Assembly (NCBI RefSeq): GCF_039541115.1 | Contig: NZ_BAABFP010000005.1 | Location: 232,447-296,446, forward strand | Source of the DNA: Angustibacter luteus | GTDB taxonomy: Bacteria; Actinomycetota; Actinomycetes; Actinomycetales; Angustibacteraceae | Direction: 5' to 3' | Length of the DNA: 64,000 nucleotides | Shown: one piece after another, positions 42,434 to 50,177 of the stretch | How positions within the stretch are numbered: position 1 is the stretch's first letter | How the letters are laid out: the number at the start of each line of letters is the position of its first letter | The notes under the pieces: model-generated | What the model was told of the DNA's origin: nothing | Databases searched by the model: none | The model's input: only the letters and a program-made list of their open reading frames with translations | Made by a program: the position numbers and the translations under genes

Positions 42434-44904
42434 ATCAGCAGAGCGACGGGGAGCGGGTCGAGCAGCTCGGACAACGCCACCGCCCCACCGTCGACCTCGC
42501 GCCCGGTGAGCTCGTCGCGCCAGCGGCCCTCCGGCACGCTCACCGTGTGCGCCCGCCACCCCCCGTACGCGGCCAGCGACTCCGTGAGCCGGGTCGCCAC
42601 CGCGACGACCTGCACGGACTCGCCCGGGCCACGGCCGAAGGCCAGCGCGTTGCCGGTGCTCGTGCCCAGCGGCGCATAGCTGGCCTCGGGCCCCACGAAC
42701 CAGGCCGGGTTGTCCCGGCGCAGCCGCAGCGCCCGGGAGGTGACCAGCAGCTTCTCGTCGTCGAGGTCCTGCGGCGCGGCGCCCGAGTCGAGGCGCTGCA
42801 ACCGCTGCACCCGGTCGAGGTAGTCGACCGGGCGGCGGTTGTCGGGGTCGACGAGGGACTGGTCCACCAGCTCGGTGCCCTGGTAGACGTCCGGGACGCC
42901 GGGCGCGAGCAGCTGCAGCAGCTTCTGGCCGAGCACGCCGACGCGGAACCCGTCGTGCGTCGCGGCGGCCCAGGCGGCCAGCGGCTCCAGCACGGTCTCG
43001 TCGCCGAGCACGCCGTCCACGAAGTCGTGCAGCGCGCTCTCGTAGACCTCGTCGGGCGACGTCCAGCTGGTGTGCGTCTTGGCCTCGCGCACGGCCTTCT
43101 CGACGTACCCGTGCAGCCGCTCGGCGCCGATCGGGCCGTCGGACGCCGACCAGGTGCCGACGAGGGTCTGCCAGACCAGGTACTCGGTCGCGCCGTCGAG
43201 CGGGGCCTGGCGCAGCCCGGCGGACCGCTCGTGCAGGGTCCGCACCGTGCTGGCCCACTCGGCGGGTCGCTCGGAGAGCACGGCCAACCGCGCCCGCACG
43301 TCCTCGGACCGCTTGGTGTCGTGGGTGGACAGCGTGGTCATGGACGTCGGCCAGGTCCGCTGGAGCCGGCCGAGGAACGCGTGCAGCTCCTCGGTCGCGA
43401 CGCCGAAGTGCTCGGGGTCGCCGCCGACCTCGTTCAGCCCGACCAGCCGGAACCAGCGGTAGAACGCGGTGTCCTCGATGCCCTTGGCCATCACCGGGCC
43501 GCAGGTCTGCTGGAACCGGACGACGAGCTCGGCCCGCCGGGGGTCGGACCGGGTCGGCGCCGGGCCGAGCCCCAGCACGAGGTCGCGCACCACGTCGAGG
43601 GTGTCGTGCTCGTGCTCGGGCAGGTGCGCCCGCGCCCGGCCGACGGCCGCGTCCAGCACGGCGACGGACTCGGGCAGCGGGTCCGCGCCGGTGTCGGTGT
43701 CGGTGGGGACGACGTACGCGCGGTAGCGGTCCATCGCGACCAGCAGCTCGGTGACCGCGTCGTGCAGGCCGCGGCGGGTGTGGTCGCGCAGGTGCACGTC
43801 GTCGTGGCAGATGCCGGCGAGCAGCTCGACCAGCCGGTGCACCTCGGCGTACTGCCCGCCGGCCACGACCTCGCGCTTGGCCTGCTCGACGACGGCGTCC
43901 AGCCCGGTGGCGTCGCCGGTGAGCTCACCCAGCAGCGCCGACAGCGGAGCGGCGCCGGCGGGATCCACGAACACGCCGCCGATCCGCTGCAGCACGTCGT
44001 AGCCGGTGGTGCCGGCGGTCCGCCAGTCCCGCGGCAGCCGCTCGTCGCCCTCCAGGATCTTCTCGACCACGACCCAGGCGTCGCCGGTCGCGTCGGCGAG
44101 CTGGGACAGGTAGCCGGCCGGGTCGGCCAGACCGTCGGGGTGGTCGATCCGCAGGCCGTCGACCGCGCCGGAGGCCACCAGGTCGAGCAGCAACCGGTGG
44201 GTTGCCTCGAAGACCTCGGGACGCTCCACCCGCACCGCGGCGAGCGTGTCGACGTCGAAGAACCGCCGGTAGTTCAGCTCCTCGTCGGCGACCCGCCAGT
44301 GCGCGAGCCGGTACCACTGCCGGTCGACGAGCTCGGCCAGCGGCAGGTCCGCGGTCCCGGGGCGCAGCGGGAACTGGTGGTCGTAGTAGCGCAGCACGAG
44401 CTCGTCGCCGTCCGGCCCGCCCGTCGGGTCGAGGGACAGCTCACCGGCGTCCAGCACCTGGCCGATCCGCTGCCCGAGCACGGGCATCAGCACGGCCCGG
44501 TCGGGCACCGACCAGTCGACGTCGAACCAGGTGGCGTACGGCGAGCCCGGGCCGTCCCGCAGCACGGACCACAGCTGGGCGTTCAGGTACGCGGGGGTCG
44601 GGACCGCCATGTGGTTCGGGACGACGTCCACGACCGTGCCGAGGCCGTGACCCTGCAGGCCCGCGCTGAGCCGGTCGAACGCCGCCCGGCCGCCGGCCGC
44701 CTCGTTGAGCCGGGAGTGGTCGACCACGTCGTAGCCGTGGGTCGACCCCGGCGCAGGCTGCAGGATCGGCGACAGGTAGGCGTGCGAGACGCCCAGCCGG
44801 GCCAGGTACCCGGCCTGCTCGGCCGCCGCGTCGAAGCCGAAGCCCGCATGCACCTGCAGGCGGTACGTGGACGTCGGCACCGGGCGAGCGGTGGACTCGC
44901 TCAC
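42424..44904 (-). CDS. treY: Malto-oligosyltrehalose synthase
   Basis: Isomerises the terminal alpha-1,4 bond of maltodextrins to the alpha,alpha-1,1 bond of trehalose. 826 aa GH13 enzyme. STYRLQVHAGFGFDAAAEQAGYLARLGVSHAYLSPI opens the barrel, VDVVPNHMAVP, catalytic Asp in DGLRIDHPDGLADP, Glu in VVEKILEGDE, and GIEDTAFYRW plus TLSTHDTKRSEDVRAR near the third acid are all TreY signatures. The GTG at 44904 overlaps the treX stop (GTGA), so it is coupled to treX; a GTG at 44922 is less likely. Its 3' end lies in a tandem repeat. Confidence 0.95.
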   Translation of the reverse strand: MSESTARPVPTSTYRLQVHAGFGFDAAAEQAGYLARLGVSHAYLSPILQPAPGSTHGYDVVDHSRLNEAAGGRAAFDRLSAGLQGHGLGTVVDVVPNHMAVPTPAYLNAQLWSVLRDGPGSPYATWFDVDWSVPDRAVLMPVLGQRIGQVLDAGELSLDPTGGPDGDELVLRYYDHQFPLRPGTADLPLAELVDRQWYRLAHWRVADEELNYRRFFDVDTLAAVRVERPEVFEATHRLLLDLVASGAVDGLRIDHPDGLADPAGYLSQLADATGDAWVVVEKILEGDERLPRDWRTAGTTGYDVLQRIGGVFVDPAGAAPLSALLGELTGDATGLDAVVEQAKREVVAGGQYAEVHRLVELLAGICHDDVHLRDHTRRGLHDAVTELLVAMDRYRAYVVPTDTDTGADPLPESVAVLDAAVGRARAHLPEHEHDTLDVVRDLVLGLGPAPTRSDPRRAELVVRFQQTCGPVMAKGIEDTAFYRWFRLVGLNEVGGDPEHFGVATEELHAFLGRLQRTWPTSMTTLSTHDTKRSEDVRARLAVLSERPAEWASTVRTLHERSAGLRQAPLDGATEYLVWQTLVGTWSASDGPIGAERLHGYVEKAVREAKTHTSWTSPDEVYESALHDFVDGVLGDETVLEPLAAWAAATHDGFRVGVLGQKLLQLLAPGVPDVYQGTELVDQSLVDPDNRRPVDYLDRVQRLQRLDSGAAPQDLDDEKLLVTSRALRLRRDNPAWFVGPEASYAPLGTSTGNALAFGRGPGESVQVVAVATRLTESLAAYGGWRAHTVSVPEGRWRDELTGREVDGGAVALSELLDPLPVALLIRT

Positions 44905-47066
44905 GACGGGGGCCGCACGCACCGCAGGACGACGACGCTGCGGGACTGCACGAGCAGCTCGCTGTAGGGCTCGTGGCCCTCGGTGCGGGGCGCGCCCTTG
45001 CTGTCCGGCAGGTGCCCGCGCAGGGACGGGTCGGCCGTGTCCAGCTCGGCCTGCCAGAGCTCGCCGTACTCCGGCCCGGGCAGCGTGAAGTCCATCGGCT
45101 CGTGGTGCCCGTTGATGACGAGCAGGAACGAGTCGTCCACGATCGGGGCGCCGCGCCGGTCCGGCTCGGGGATGGCCGAGCCGTTCCAGAAGACGGTGAG
45201 GGACTTGGCGTAGCCGTTGCGCCAGTGCTCGTCGCCCATGTGCTCGCCGGTCGGGGTGAACCAGGCGATGTCGCCCAGCTCGCTCTCGCCGCCGTGGTCG
45301 GCGCTGCCGGCGAAGAACCGCCGACGCCGGAACACCGGGTGCTCGGTGCGCAGCCGCACCAGGCGGCGGGTGAACTCGAGCAGCTCGAGCTGGGAGTCGT
45401 CCAGGTCCCAGTCCACCCAGGCGGTCTCGTTGTCCTGGCAGTAGACGTTGTTGTTCCCGCCCTGGGTCCGGCCAAGCTCGTCGCCGTGCGCGATCATCGG
45501 CACGCCCTGCGAGAGCAGCAGGGTGGCCAGCAGGTTGCGCTGCTGGCGCAGCCGCAGCGCCTTGATCTCGCGGTCGTCGGTCTCGCCCTCGATCCCGCAG
45601 TTCCAGGAGCGGTTGTGGCTCTCGCCGTCGTTGCCGTCCTCGCCGTTGGCCTCGTTGTGCTTGTCGTTGTACGAGACCAGGTCGCGCAGCGTGAAGCCGT
45701 CGTGCGCGGTGACGAAGTTGATGGACGCGATGGGCTTGCGGCCGGAGTGCTCGTACAGGTCGCTCGAGCCGGTCAGCCGGGACGCGAACTCACCCAGGGT
45801 CGAGGCCTCGCCACGCCAGAAGTCGCGCACGGTGTCGCGGTACTTGCCGTTCCACTCCGTCCACAGCGGCGGGAAGTTGCCGACCTGGTAGCCGCCGTCG
45901 CCGACGTCCCACGGCTCGGCGATCAGCTTGACCTGGCTGACCACCGGGTCCTGCTGCACCAGGTCGAAGAACGCGGACAGCCGGTCGACCTCGTGGAACT
46001 GGCGGGCCAGCGACGACGCGAGGTCGAACCGGAACCCGTCGACGTGCATCTCGGTCACCCAGTAGCGCAGCGAGTCCATGATCAGCTGCAGCACGTGCGG
46101 GTGCCGCATCAGGAGGCTGTTCCCGGTGCCGGTGGTGTCGTAGTAGTGCGCGAGGTCCTTGTCGACCAGCCGGTAGTACGCGTTGTTGTCGATCCCGCGG
46201 AATGCCAGCGTCGGGCCCATCTGGTTGCCCTCGGCGGTGTGGTTGTAGACGACGTCCAGGATGACCTCGATGTCGGCCTCGTGCAGCGCCTTCACCATCG
46301 CCTTGAACTCGGTCACCTGCTGGCCGCGGGTGCCGTAGGCCGCGTACGCGTTGTGCGGCGCCAGGAAGCCGATGGTGTTGTAGCCCCAGTAGTTGGACAG
46401 CCCCTGGCTGAGCAGGTGCGAGTCCTGCACGTACTGGTGCACCGGCATCAGCTCGAGGGCGGTGACGCCGAGGTCGGCCAGGTGCTCGATCACGGCCGGG
46501 TGCGCGATGCCTGCGTAGGTGCCGCGGATCTCCTTCGGCACGTCCGGGTGCAGCTGGGTCAGGCCCTTCACGTGCGCCTCGTAGATCACGCTCTCGTGGT
46601 ACTCGTGCCCCGGCGCGCGGTCCTGCCCCCAGTCGAAGAACGGGTTGGTGACGACGGACAGCATCGTGTGCCCGAGCGAGTCCATCGAGTTCTTGGGGGC
46701 GTCGCCGTTGGCGTCGGCGTCCTTGAACTTGTACGAGAAGAGGGACTCGTCGCCGTCGATCTGGCCGTCGATGGCCTTCGCGTAGGGGTCGAGCAGCAGC
46801 TTCGCGGGGTTGCACCGGTGGCCGCTCTTCGGGTCGTACGGGCCGTGCACGCGAAAGCCGTAGCGCTGGCCGGGCTGGATCCCGGGGACGAACGCGTGCC
46901 AGACGAAGCCGTCCAGCTCGGGCATGTCGACGCGCGTCTCCTGGCCGGCGTCGTCGATCAGGCACAGCTCGACGCGCTCAGCGACCTCGGAGAACAGGGC
47001 GAAGTTCACTCCGGTGCCGTCGAACGTCGCGCCGAGGGGGTAGGGCTTACCGGGCCAGGTCTGCAT
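44901..47066 (-). CDS. treX: Glycogen debranching enzyme (TreX/GlgX)
   Basis: Isoamylase-type GH13 enzyme of 721 aa that cuts alpha-1,6 branches of glycogen and supplies linear maltodextrin to TreY. CBM48 N-domain (PYPLGATFDGTGVNFALFSEVAERVELCL), DVVYNHTAEGN, catalytic Asp in DGFRFDLASSLAR, Glu in LIAEPWDVGDGGYQVGNFP, and FVTAHDGFTLRDLVSYNDKHNEANGE are typical. ATG 47066 (MQTWPGKPYPLG) is the family-standard start, with AGAAAGA upstream. First gene of the treX-treY operon. 219 bases of non-coding sequence separate it from the divergent BrkB-type gene. Confidence 0.95.
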   Translation of the reverse strand: MQTWPGKPYPLGATFDGTGVNFALFSEVAERVELCLIDDAGQETRVDMPELDGFVWHAFVPGIQPGQRYGFRVHGPYDPKSGHRCNPAKLLLDPYAKAIDGQIDGDESLFSYKFKDADANGDAPKNSMDSLGHTMLSVVTNPFFDWGQDRAPGHEYHESVIYEAHVKGLTQLHPDVPKEIRGTYAGIAHPAVIEHLADLGVTALELMPVHQYVQDSHLLSQGLSNYWGYNTIGFLAPHNAYAAYGTRGQQVTEFKAMVKALHEADIEVILDVVYNHTAEGNQMGPTLAFRGIDNNAYYRLVDKDLAHYYDTTGTGNSLLMRHPHVLQLIMDSLRYWVTEMHVDGFRFDLASSLARQFHEVDRLSAFFDLVQQDPVVSQVKLIAEPWDVGDGGYQVGNFPPLWTEWNGKYRDTVRDFWRGEASTLGEFASRLTGSSDLYEHSGRKPIASINFVTAHDGFTLRDLVSYNDKHNEANGEDGNDGESHNRSWNCGIEGETDDREIKALRLRQQRNLLATLLLSQGVPMIAHGDELGRTQGGNNNVYCQDNETAWVDWDLDDSQLELLEFTRRLVRLRTEHPVFRRRRFFAGSADHGGESELGDIAWFTPTGEHMGDEHWRNGYAKSLTVFWNGSAIPEPDRRGAPIVDDSFLLVINGHHEPMDFTLPGPEYGELWQAELDTADPSLRGHLPDSKGAPRTEGHEPYSELLVQSRSVVVLRCVRPPS

Positions 47067-47273
47067 CACGATCTTTCTGCGGGAGGGCAGGAACACGACG
47101 TCGGCGTCGTAGCGGCCACCGCCGCGGGAAACGGCTTGGGGGCGCGCACCGATTGTGCCGGACGTCGGGCCTCCCCGCGCCCGGCGACCCGCAACTGAGC
47201 GCTGGAGGTGACCGGACTGACACCGTACGGCGCGATCGAGCCGTGTCGCAGCGGCTCCGCGAAGTCACCCGGT

Positions 47274-47285
47274 TACCGTGGGTGC
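47274..47285 (+). promoter_or_regulatory. Leaderless promoter of the BrkB-type gene
   Basis: TACCGT (47274-47279) then GGGTGC and the GTG at 47286: TANNNT-N6-start, no Shine-Dalgarno. The remaining 47067-47273 spacer shows no gene; it must also contain the treX promoter. Confidence 0.45.
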
Positions 47286-48440
47286 GTGAGCAGCGCGTCG
47301 TCCATCGCCGCGGGTGTGCGATCCCGCGTGGGCGCCGTCCGCCGCTCACCGGCGGCCCTGGGGCTGTGGTCCCTGACCCGCGAGACGGTCTCGGTCTGCA
47401 TGCGGTACCGGGTTACCGGCCTCGCGGCGGAGGCCGGCTTCTTCGCGCTGCTGTCGCTGCCGCCGCTGATCCTGGGGCTGCTGGGTGGGGTCGGCTACCT
47501 CGGCAACGCGCTCGGCCCGGACACGGTGACGCAGGTCAGCGACCAGATGGAGACGTACGCGCAGCGCATCTTCACCGCCCAGACCGTGTCCAGCCAGATC
47601 ACCCCGACCATCGAGGACGTGCTGAACCGCGGTCGGCTGGACATCATCTCGATCGCCTTCGCCCTGTCCCTGTGGTCGGGCTCACGGGTGCTGAACGTCT
47701 TCATCGACACCATCTCGATCATGTACGGCCAGGGTGGGCGCCGCGGGATCATCCGGACCCGCGCGCTGTCCTTCTCGCTGTACACCGGGGCGGTGCTGAT
47801 CGGCGCGATCCTGTTGCCGCTGGTGCTGCTGGGGCCCTCGTTGCTCAGCGAGATGCTCCCGCCGAACGTCGACTTCCTGCTCAAGCTGTACTGGCCCGTG
47901 ATGACGCTGGCGACGGTGGCCAGCATCGCCACGCTCTACCACCTGGCCACCCCGCACCGGACGTCCTGGCGGCGCGACGTGCCCGGCGCCGTGCTCGCCC
48001 TGGTCATCTGGGTGGGCGCCTCGATCATGGTCCGCAAGGTGATCGGTGCCTCGGTCGGCGGGACGTCGATCTACGGGCCGCTGGCGGCCACCATCATCGT
48101 GCTGATCTGGCTCTACTTCCTGGCCATCGCCGTGCTGATCGGGGCCGCCCTGAACGCGGCCAGCCGCGAGCTGTGGCCGATCAAGGGGGAGTCGAAGTCC
48201 CCGCTCGCCAAGCTGGAGCGGCGCCGGCACCCGCTGACCCCGATCCGGGAGCCGGACGACGCGATGCCGGGCACGCACGGGCTGATGGACCTGAGCCGCG
48301 AGGACCTGGCCGACCACATCCAGGCCACCGACCCGCCCGGGCCGCCCGGGCCGATCGAGGACGACGAGGACGACGGGCAGGCGGACGACGGGCACCGGGA
48401 CGCGGATAACCAGGTGACGAGGCCGGGGCAGTCTGCCTAA
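47286..48440 (+). CDS. YihY/BrkB family membrane protein
   Basis: 384 aa integral membrane protein with about six hydrophobic helices in the first 290 residues (GLAAEAGFFALLSLPPLILGLLGGVGYLG, IISIAFALSLWSGSRVLNVFIDTI, LSFSLYTGAVLIGAILLPLVLLGP, LYWPVMTLATVASIATLYHLATP, GAVLALVIWVGASIMV, YGPLAATIIVLIWLYFLAIAVLIGAALNAA). The order and GSRVLNVFIDTISIMYG motif are those of UPF0761/YihY. The C-terminal 90 residues are charged, ending in an Asp-rich tail (EDDEDDGQADDG). The name 'ribonuclease BN' for this family is a historic misannotation. Function unknown. Confidence 0.85.
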   Translation: MSSASSIAAGVRSRVGAVRRSPAALGLWSLTRETVSVCMRYRVTGLAAEAGFFALLSLPPLILGLLGGVGYLGNALGPDTVTQVSDQMETYAQRIFTAQTVSSQITPTIEDVLNRGRLDIISIAFALSLWSGSRVLNVFIDTISIMYGQGGRRGIIRTRALSFSLYTGAVLIGAILLPLVLLGPSLLSEMLPPNVDFLLKLYWPVMTLATVASIATLYHLATPHRTSWRRDVPGAVLALVIWVGASIMVRKVIGASVGGTSIYGPLAATIIVLIWLYFLAIAVLIGAALNAASRELWPIKGESKSPLAKLERRRHPLTPIREPDDAMPGTHGLMDLSREDLADHIQATDPPGPPGPIEDDEDDGQADDGHRDADNQVTRPGQSA

Positions 48441-48443
48441 CCT
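48414..48443 (+). promoter_or_regulatory. Promoter of the rsgA leader transcript
   Basis: GTGACG (48414-48419) and TAACCT (48438-48443) are separated by 18 nt, a reasonable -35/-10 pair overlapping the 3' end of the BrkB gene. Transcription would begin near 48450, giving a 5' leader of about 165 nt before rsgA. That is unusually long for this window. Confidence 0.4.
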
Positions 48444-48499
48444 CGTGACGTCGGGCCGTCGGGGCCCGAGATGGTCGACGACGCGGAGGTGAGGTCTCG

Positions 48500-48562
48500 A
48501 TGAGCTCCGAGTACCTGCACGCCATCGCCTCGGCCCGATCCGGGGCGCTCCTTCACCGCTGA
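48500..48562 (+). CDS. Putative 20-residue leader peptide upstream of rsgA
   Basis: ATG preceded by GGAGGTGAGG at good spacing, one of the strongest Shine-Dalgarno sequences in the window, opens a frame of 20 codons (MSSEYLHAIASARSGALLHR) ending TGA 54 nt before the rsgA ATG. So small a frame with such a good ribosome site is typical of regulatory leader peptides. Downstream sequence can form alternative hairpins, described separately. No similarity to a known leader peptide is claimed. Confidence 0.55.
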   Translation: MSSEYLHAIASARSGALLHR

Positions 48563-48589
48563 GCCCGTGCTCGTCGCCCGACGAGCGCC
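48544..48589 (+). promoter_or_regulatory. Mutually exclusive hairpins between leader peptide and rsgA
   Basis: GCTCGTCG (48569-48576) pairs perfectly with CGACGAGC (48579-48586) around a 2-nt loop. Alternatively GGCGCTC within the last codons of the leader frame (48544-48550) pairs with GAGCGCC (48583-48589), which excludes the first hairpin. A ribosome stalled or terminating on the leader frame would mask 48544-48550 and favour the short hairpin. This is the layout of translation-dependent attenuators. Function is inferred only. Confidence 0.4.
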
Positions 48590-48616
48590 GCTCGGCACCT
48601 TCGAAAGGCCCTCGAC

Positions 48617-49750
48617 ATGTCGCACGACCCCCTCGCGTCCGGTCCTCAGCTCGGGGACGCGGACCAGCTCGTCCAGCTCGGCTTCGACAGCGCCTGGAGC
48701 GCGTCGTTCGACGCCACCGACACCATCACCGTCCCGGGAGCCCCGGCCTTCCCCGCCCGGGTCACCCGCACCGACCGCGGCGCCTGCGACACCCTCGGCG
48801 CGGCCGGACCCGTCCGCGCGACCTGGGGGGCGGACGTCGTCGCCGCCGTCGCGGACGACCCGCAGGCCGTCCCGAGCACGGGGGACTGGGTGCGGCTGCA
48901 GACCTGGCCGGACGGCAACCACACCATCGAGGCCGTGCTGCCCCGGCGGACCAGCGTGGTCCGGGCCCAGGTCGGCGGGACGTCGTCCGGGCAGGTGCTC
49001 GCCGCCAACGTCGACACGGTGGCCGTCGTCGAGGCGCTCTACCCGGACCCGGACCTCGGCCGGATCGAGCGCTTCATGGCCCTGGCCTGGGAGAGCGGCG
49101 CGCAGCCCCGGCTCGTCCTGACCAAGGGCGACCTGGGCTCGGACGCCGCCGAGCTGGCCGCCGAGATCGGCGCGCAGGTCGCGGCCGGCTGCCCGGTCGA
49201 CGTCACGGTCGCCCAGGACGGTGAGGGGCTCGAGGGGTTGCGGGCGCTGCTGGCCGACGGGGCCACGGTGGCGCTGCTGGGCGCGTCCGGGGTGGGCAAG
49301 TCCACGCTGCTGAACGCCCTGCTCGGGCGCGAGGCGATGCGCACCCAGGCCCTCGGTGCCGTCCAGAAGGGTCGGCACACGACCGTCACCCGCGAGCTGC
49401 ACCTCGGGCCTGACGGCGGGGCGGTCATCGACACCCCGGGCCTGCGGTCCGTGGGGCTGCAGGGCACCGACGGGCTGGCCGAGGTCTTCGCGGACGTCGA
49501 CGAGCTGGCCCAGGAGTGCCGGTTCCACGACTGCGCGCACGACACCGAGCCCGGTTGCGCCGTCCGGGCCGCCATCGAGTCCGGTGACCTCGCCGAGCGC
49601 CGGCTGGTGAGCTGGCAGAAGCTGCAGCGCGAGGCGGCCTACCAGGCTCGACGGGTCGACGCGCGTCTGCGGCAGGCCGAGCTCGCCGTCTGGAAGCAGC
49701 GCACGATGGAGTACCGCCGGTCGGTCAAGGACGGCCACCGGCCCCGGTAG
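48617..49750 (+). CDS. rsgA: Ribosome small subunit-dependent GTPase A
   Basis: Circularly permuted GTPase that assists late 30S subunit maturation. 377 aa: OB domain (about 60-120, TGDWVRLQTWPDGNHTIEAVLPRRTSVVRAQVGG), G4 LTKGD near 167, then G1 GASGVGKSTLLNALLG near 222, G2/G3 KGRHTTVTRELH and DTPGLRSVG, and a C-terminal zinc knuckle ECRFHDCAHDTEPGC near 300 followed by basic helices. N-terminus of about 55 residues precedes the OB fold. GAAAGG lies upstream of the ATG. A leader peptide frame and alternative hairpins precede it; tRNA genes follow after 85 bases. Confidence 0.95.
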   Translation: MSHDPLASGPQLGDADQLVQLGFDSAWSASFDATDTITVPGAPAFPARVTRTDRGACDTLGAAGPVRATWGADVVAAVADDPQAVPSTGDWVRLQTWPDGNHTIEAVLPRRTSVVRAQVGGTSSGQVLAANVDTVAVVEALYPDPDLGRIERFMALAWESGAQPRLVLTKGDLGSDAAELAAEIGAQVAAGCPVDVTVAQDGEGLEGLRALLADGATVALLGASGVGKSTLLNALLGREAMRTQALGAVQKGRHTTVTRELHLGPDGGAVIDTPGLRSVGLQGTDGLAEVFADVDELAQECRFHDCAHDTEPGCAVRAAIESGDLAERRLVSWQKLQREAAYQARRVDARLRQAELAVWKQRTMEYRRSVKDGHRPR

Positions 49751-49835
49751 ACGCGGCCGATGGGGGATCCGGTTTGGTTCTGGTGCGCGGCATCGGATAC
49801 TGTTTCTCAGGCGTCGGGTGAGCAACCTGGTGCAT

Positions 49836-49908
49836 GCGGACGTGGCTCAGTTGGTAGAGCATCACCTTGCCAAGGTGAGGGTCGCGGGTTCGAATCCCGT
49901 CGTCCGCT
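49836..49908 (+). tRNA. tRNA-Gly (anticodon GCC)
   Basis: A 73-nt cloverleaf. The 7-bp acceptor pairs GCGGACG with CGTCCGC, anticodon stem CACCTT/AAGGTG encloses GCC, and the T arm contains GGTTCGAATCC. The discriminator is T and CCA is not encoded. First of a three-tRNA cluster. Confidence 0.97.
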
Positions 49909-49927
49909 CGGAGGCTCTCGCCTCGTG

Positions 49928-49945
49928 GAGCCCGCTTGCGGGCTC
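49928..49945 (+). other. Hairpin between tRNA-Gly and tRNA-Cys
   Basis: GAGCCCGC, two-base loop TT, GCGGGCTC: a perfect 8-bp stem in the 43-base spacer between the tRNA genes. It may be a processing signal in the tRNA precursor, or an attenuating terminator within the cluster. Confidence 0.45.
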
Positions 49946-49951
49946 TGGCAC

Positions 49952-50022
49952 GGTGGAGTGGCCGAGAGGCGAGGCAACGGCCTGCAAAGCCGTGTACACG
50001 GGTTCGAATCCCGTCTCCACCT
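49952..50022 (+). tRNA. tRNA-Cys (anticodon GCA)
   Basis: A 71-nt cloverleaf. Acceptor GGTGGAG pairs with CTCCACC, anticodon stem CGGCC/AGCCG region encloses CTGCAAA with anticodon GCA, and the T arm has GGTTCGAATCC. The discriminator is T and CCA is not encoded. It begins 43 nt after tRNA-Gly. Confidence 0.97.
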
Positions 50023-50023
50023 C

Positions 50024-50098
50024 GGGCGATTGGCGCAGTGGTAGCGCGCTTCCTTGACACGGAAGAGGTCACTGGTTCGAACCCAGTATCGCCCACCA
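50024..50098 (+). tRNA. tRNA-Val (anticodon GAC)
   Basis: 72-nt cloverleaf plus a genomically encoded CCA (50096-50098). Acceptor GGGCGAT pairs with ATCGCCC, anticodon stem CTTCC/GGAAG encloses TTGACAC with anticodon GAC, and the T arm has GGTTCGAACCC. It starts one base after tRNA-Cys, so the two are certainly co-processed. Alone in the cluster it has CCA encoded. Confidence 0.97.
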
Positions 50099-50114
50099 AG
50101 CACACCTCAGGTCA

Positions 50115-50146
50115 GAGGCCCGACCCCCACCAGGGGACCGGGCCTC
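50115..50146. terminator. Terminator after the tRNA cluster
   Basis: GAGGCCCG (50115-50122) pairs with CGGGCCTC (50139-50146) around a 16-nt loop, which itself has a short CCCC/GGGG stem. It lies between tRNA-Val and the convergent end of the glycan operon, so it can serve both strands. No T run, as usual here. Confidence 0.65.
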
Positions 50147-50177
50147 ATCGCATCTTCCGACGCCGACGCTCGATGGA

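Noticed and set aside
47067-47273. Hidden small gene or riboswitch in the treX/BrkB intergenic region
   Set aside because: No frame with a ribosome site and no recognisable riboswitch motif was found; only promoter sequence is expected there.
49836-50177. Integration site at the tRNA cluster
   Set aside because: No integrase gene, no duplicated tRNA 3' end and no composition change on either side were seen.
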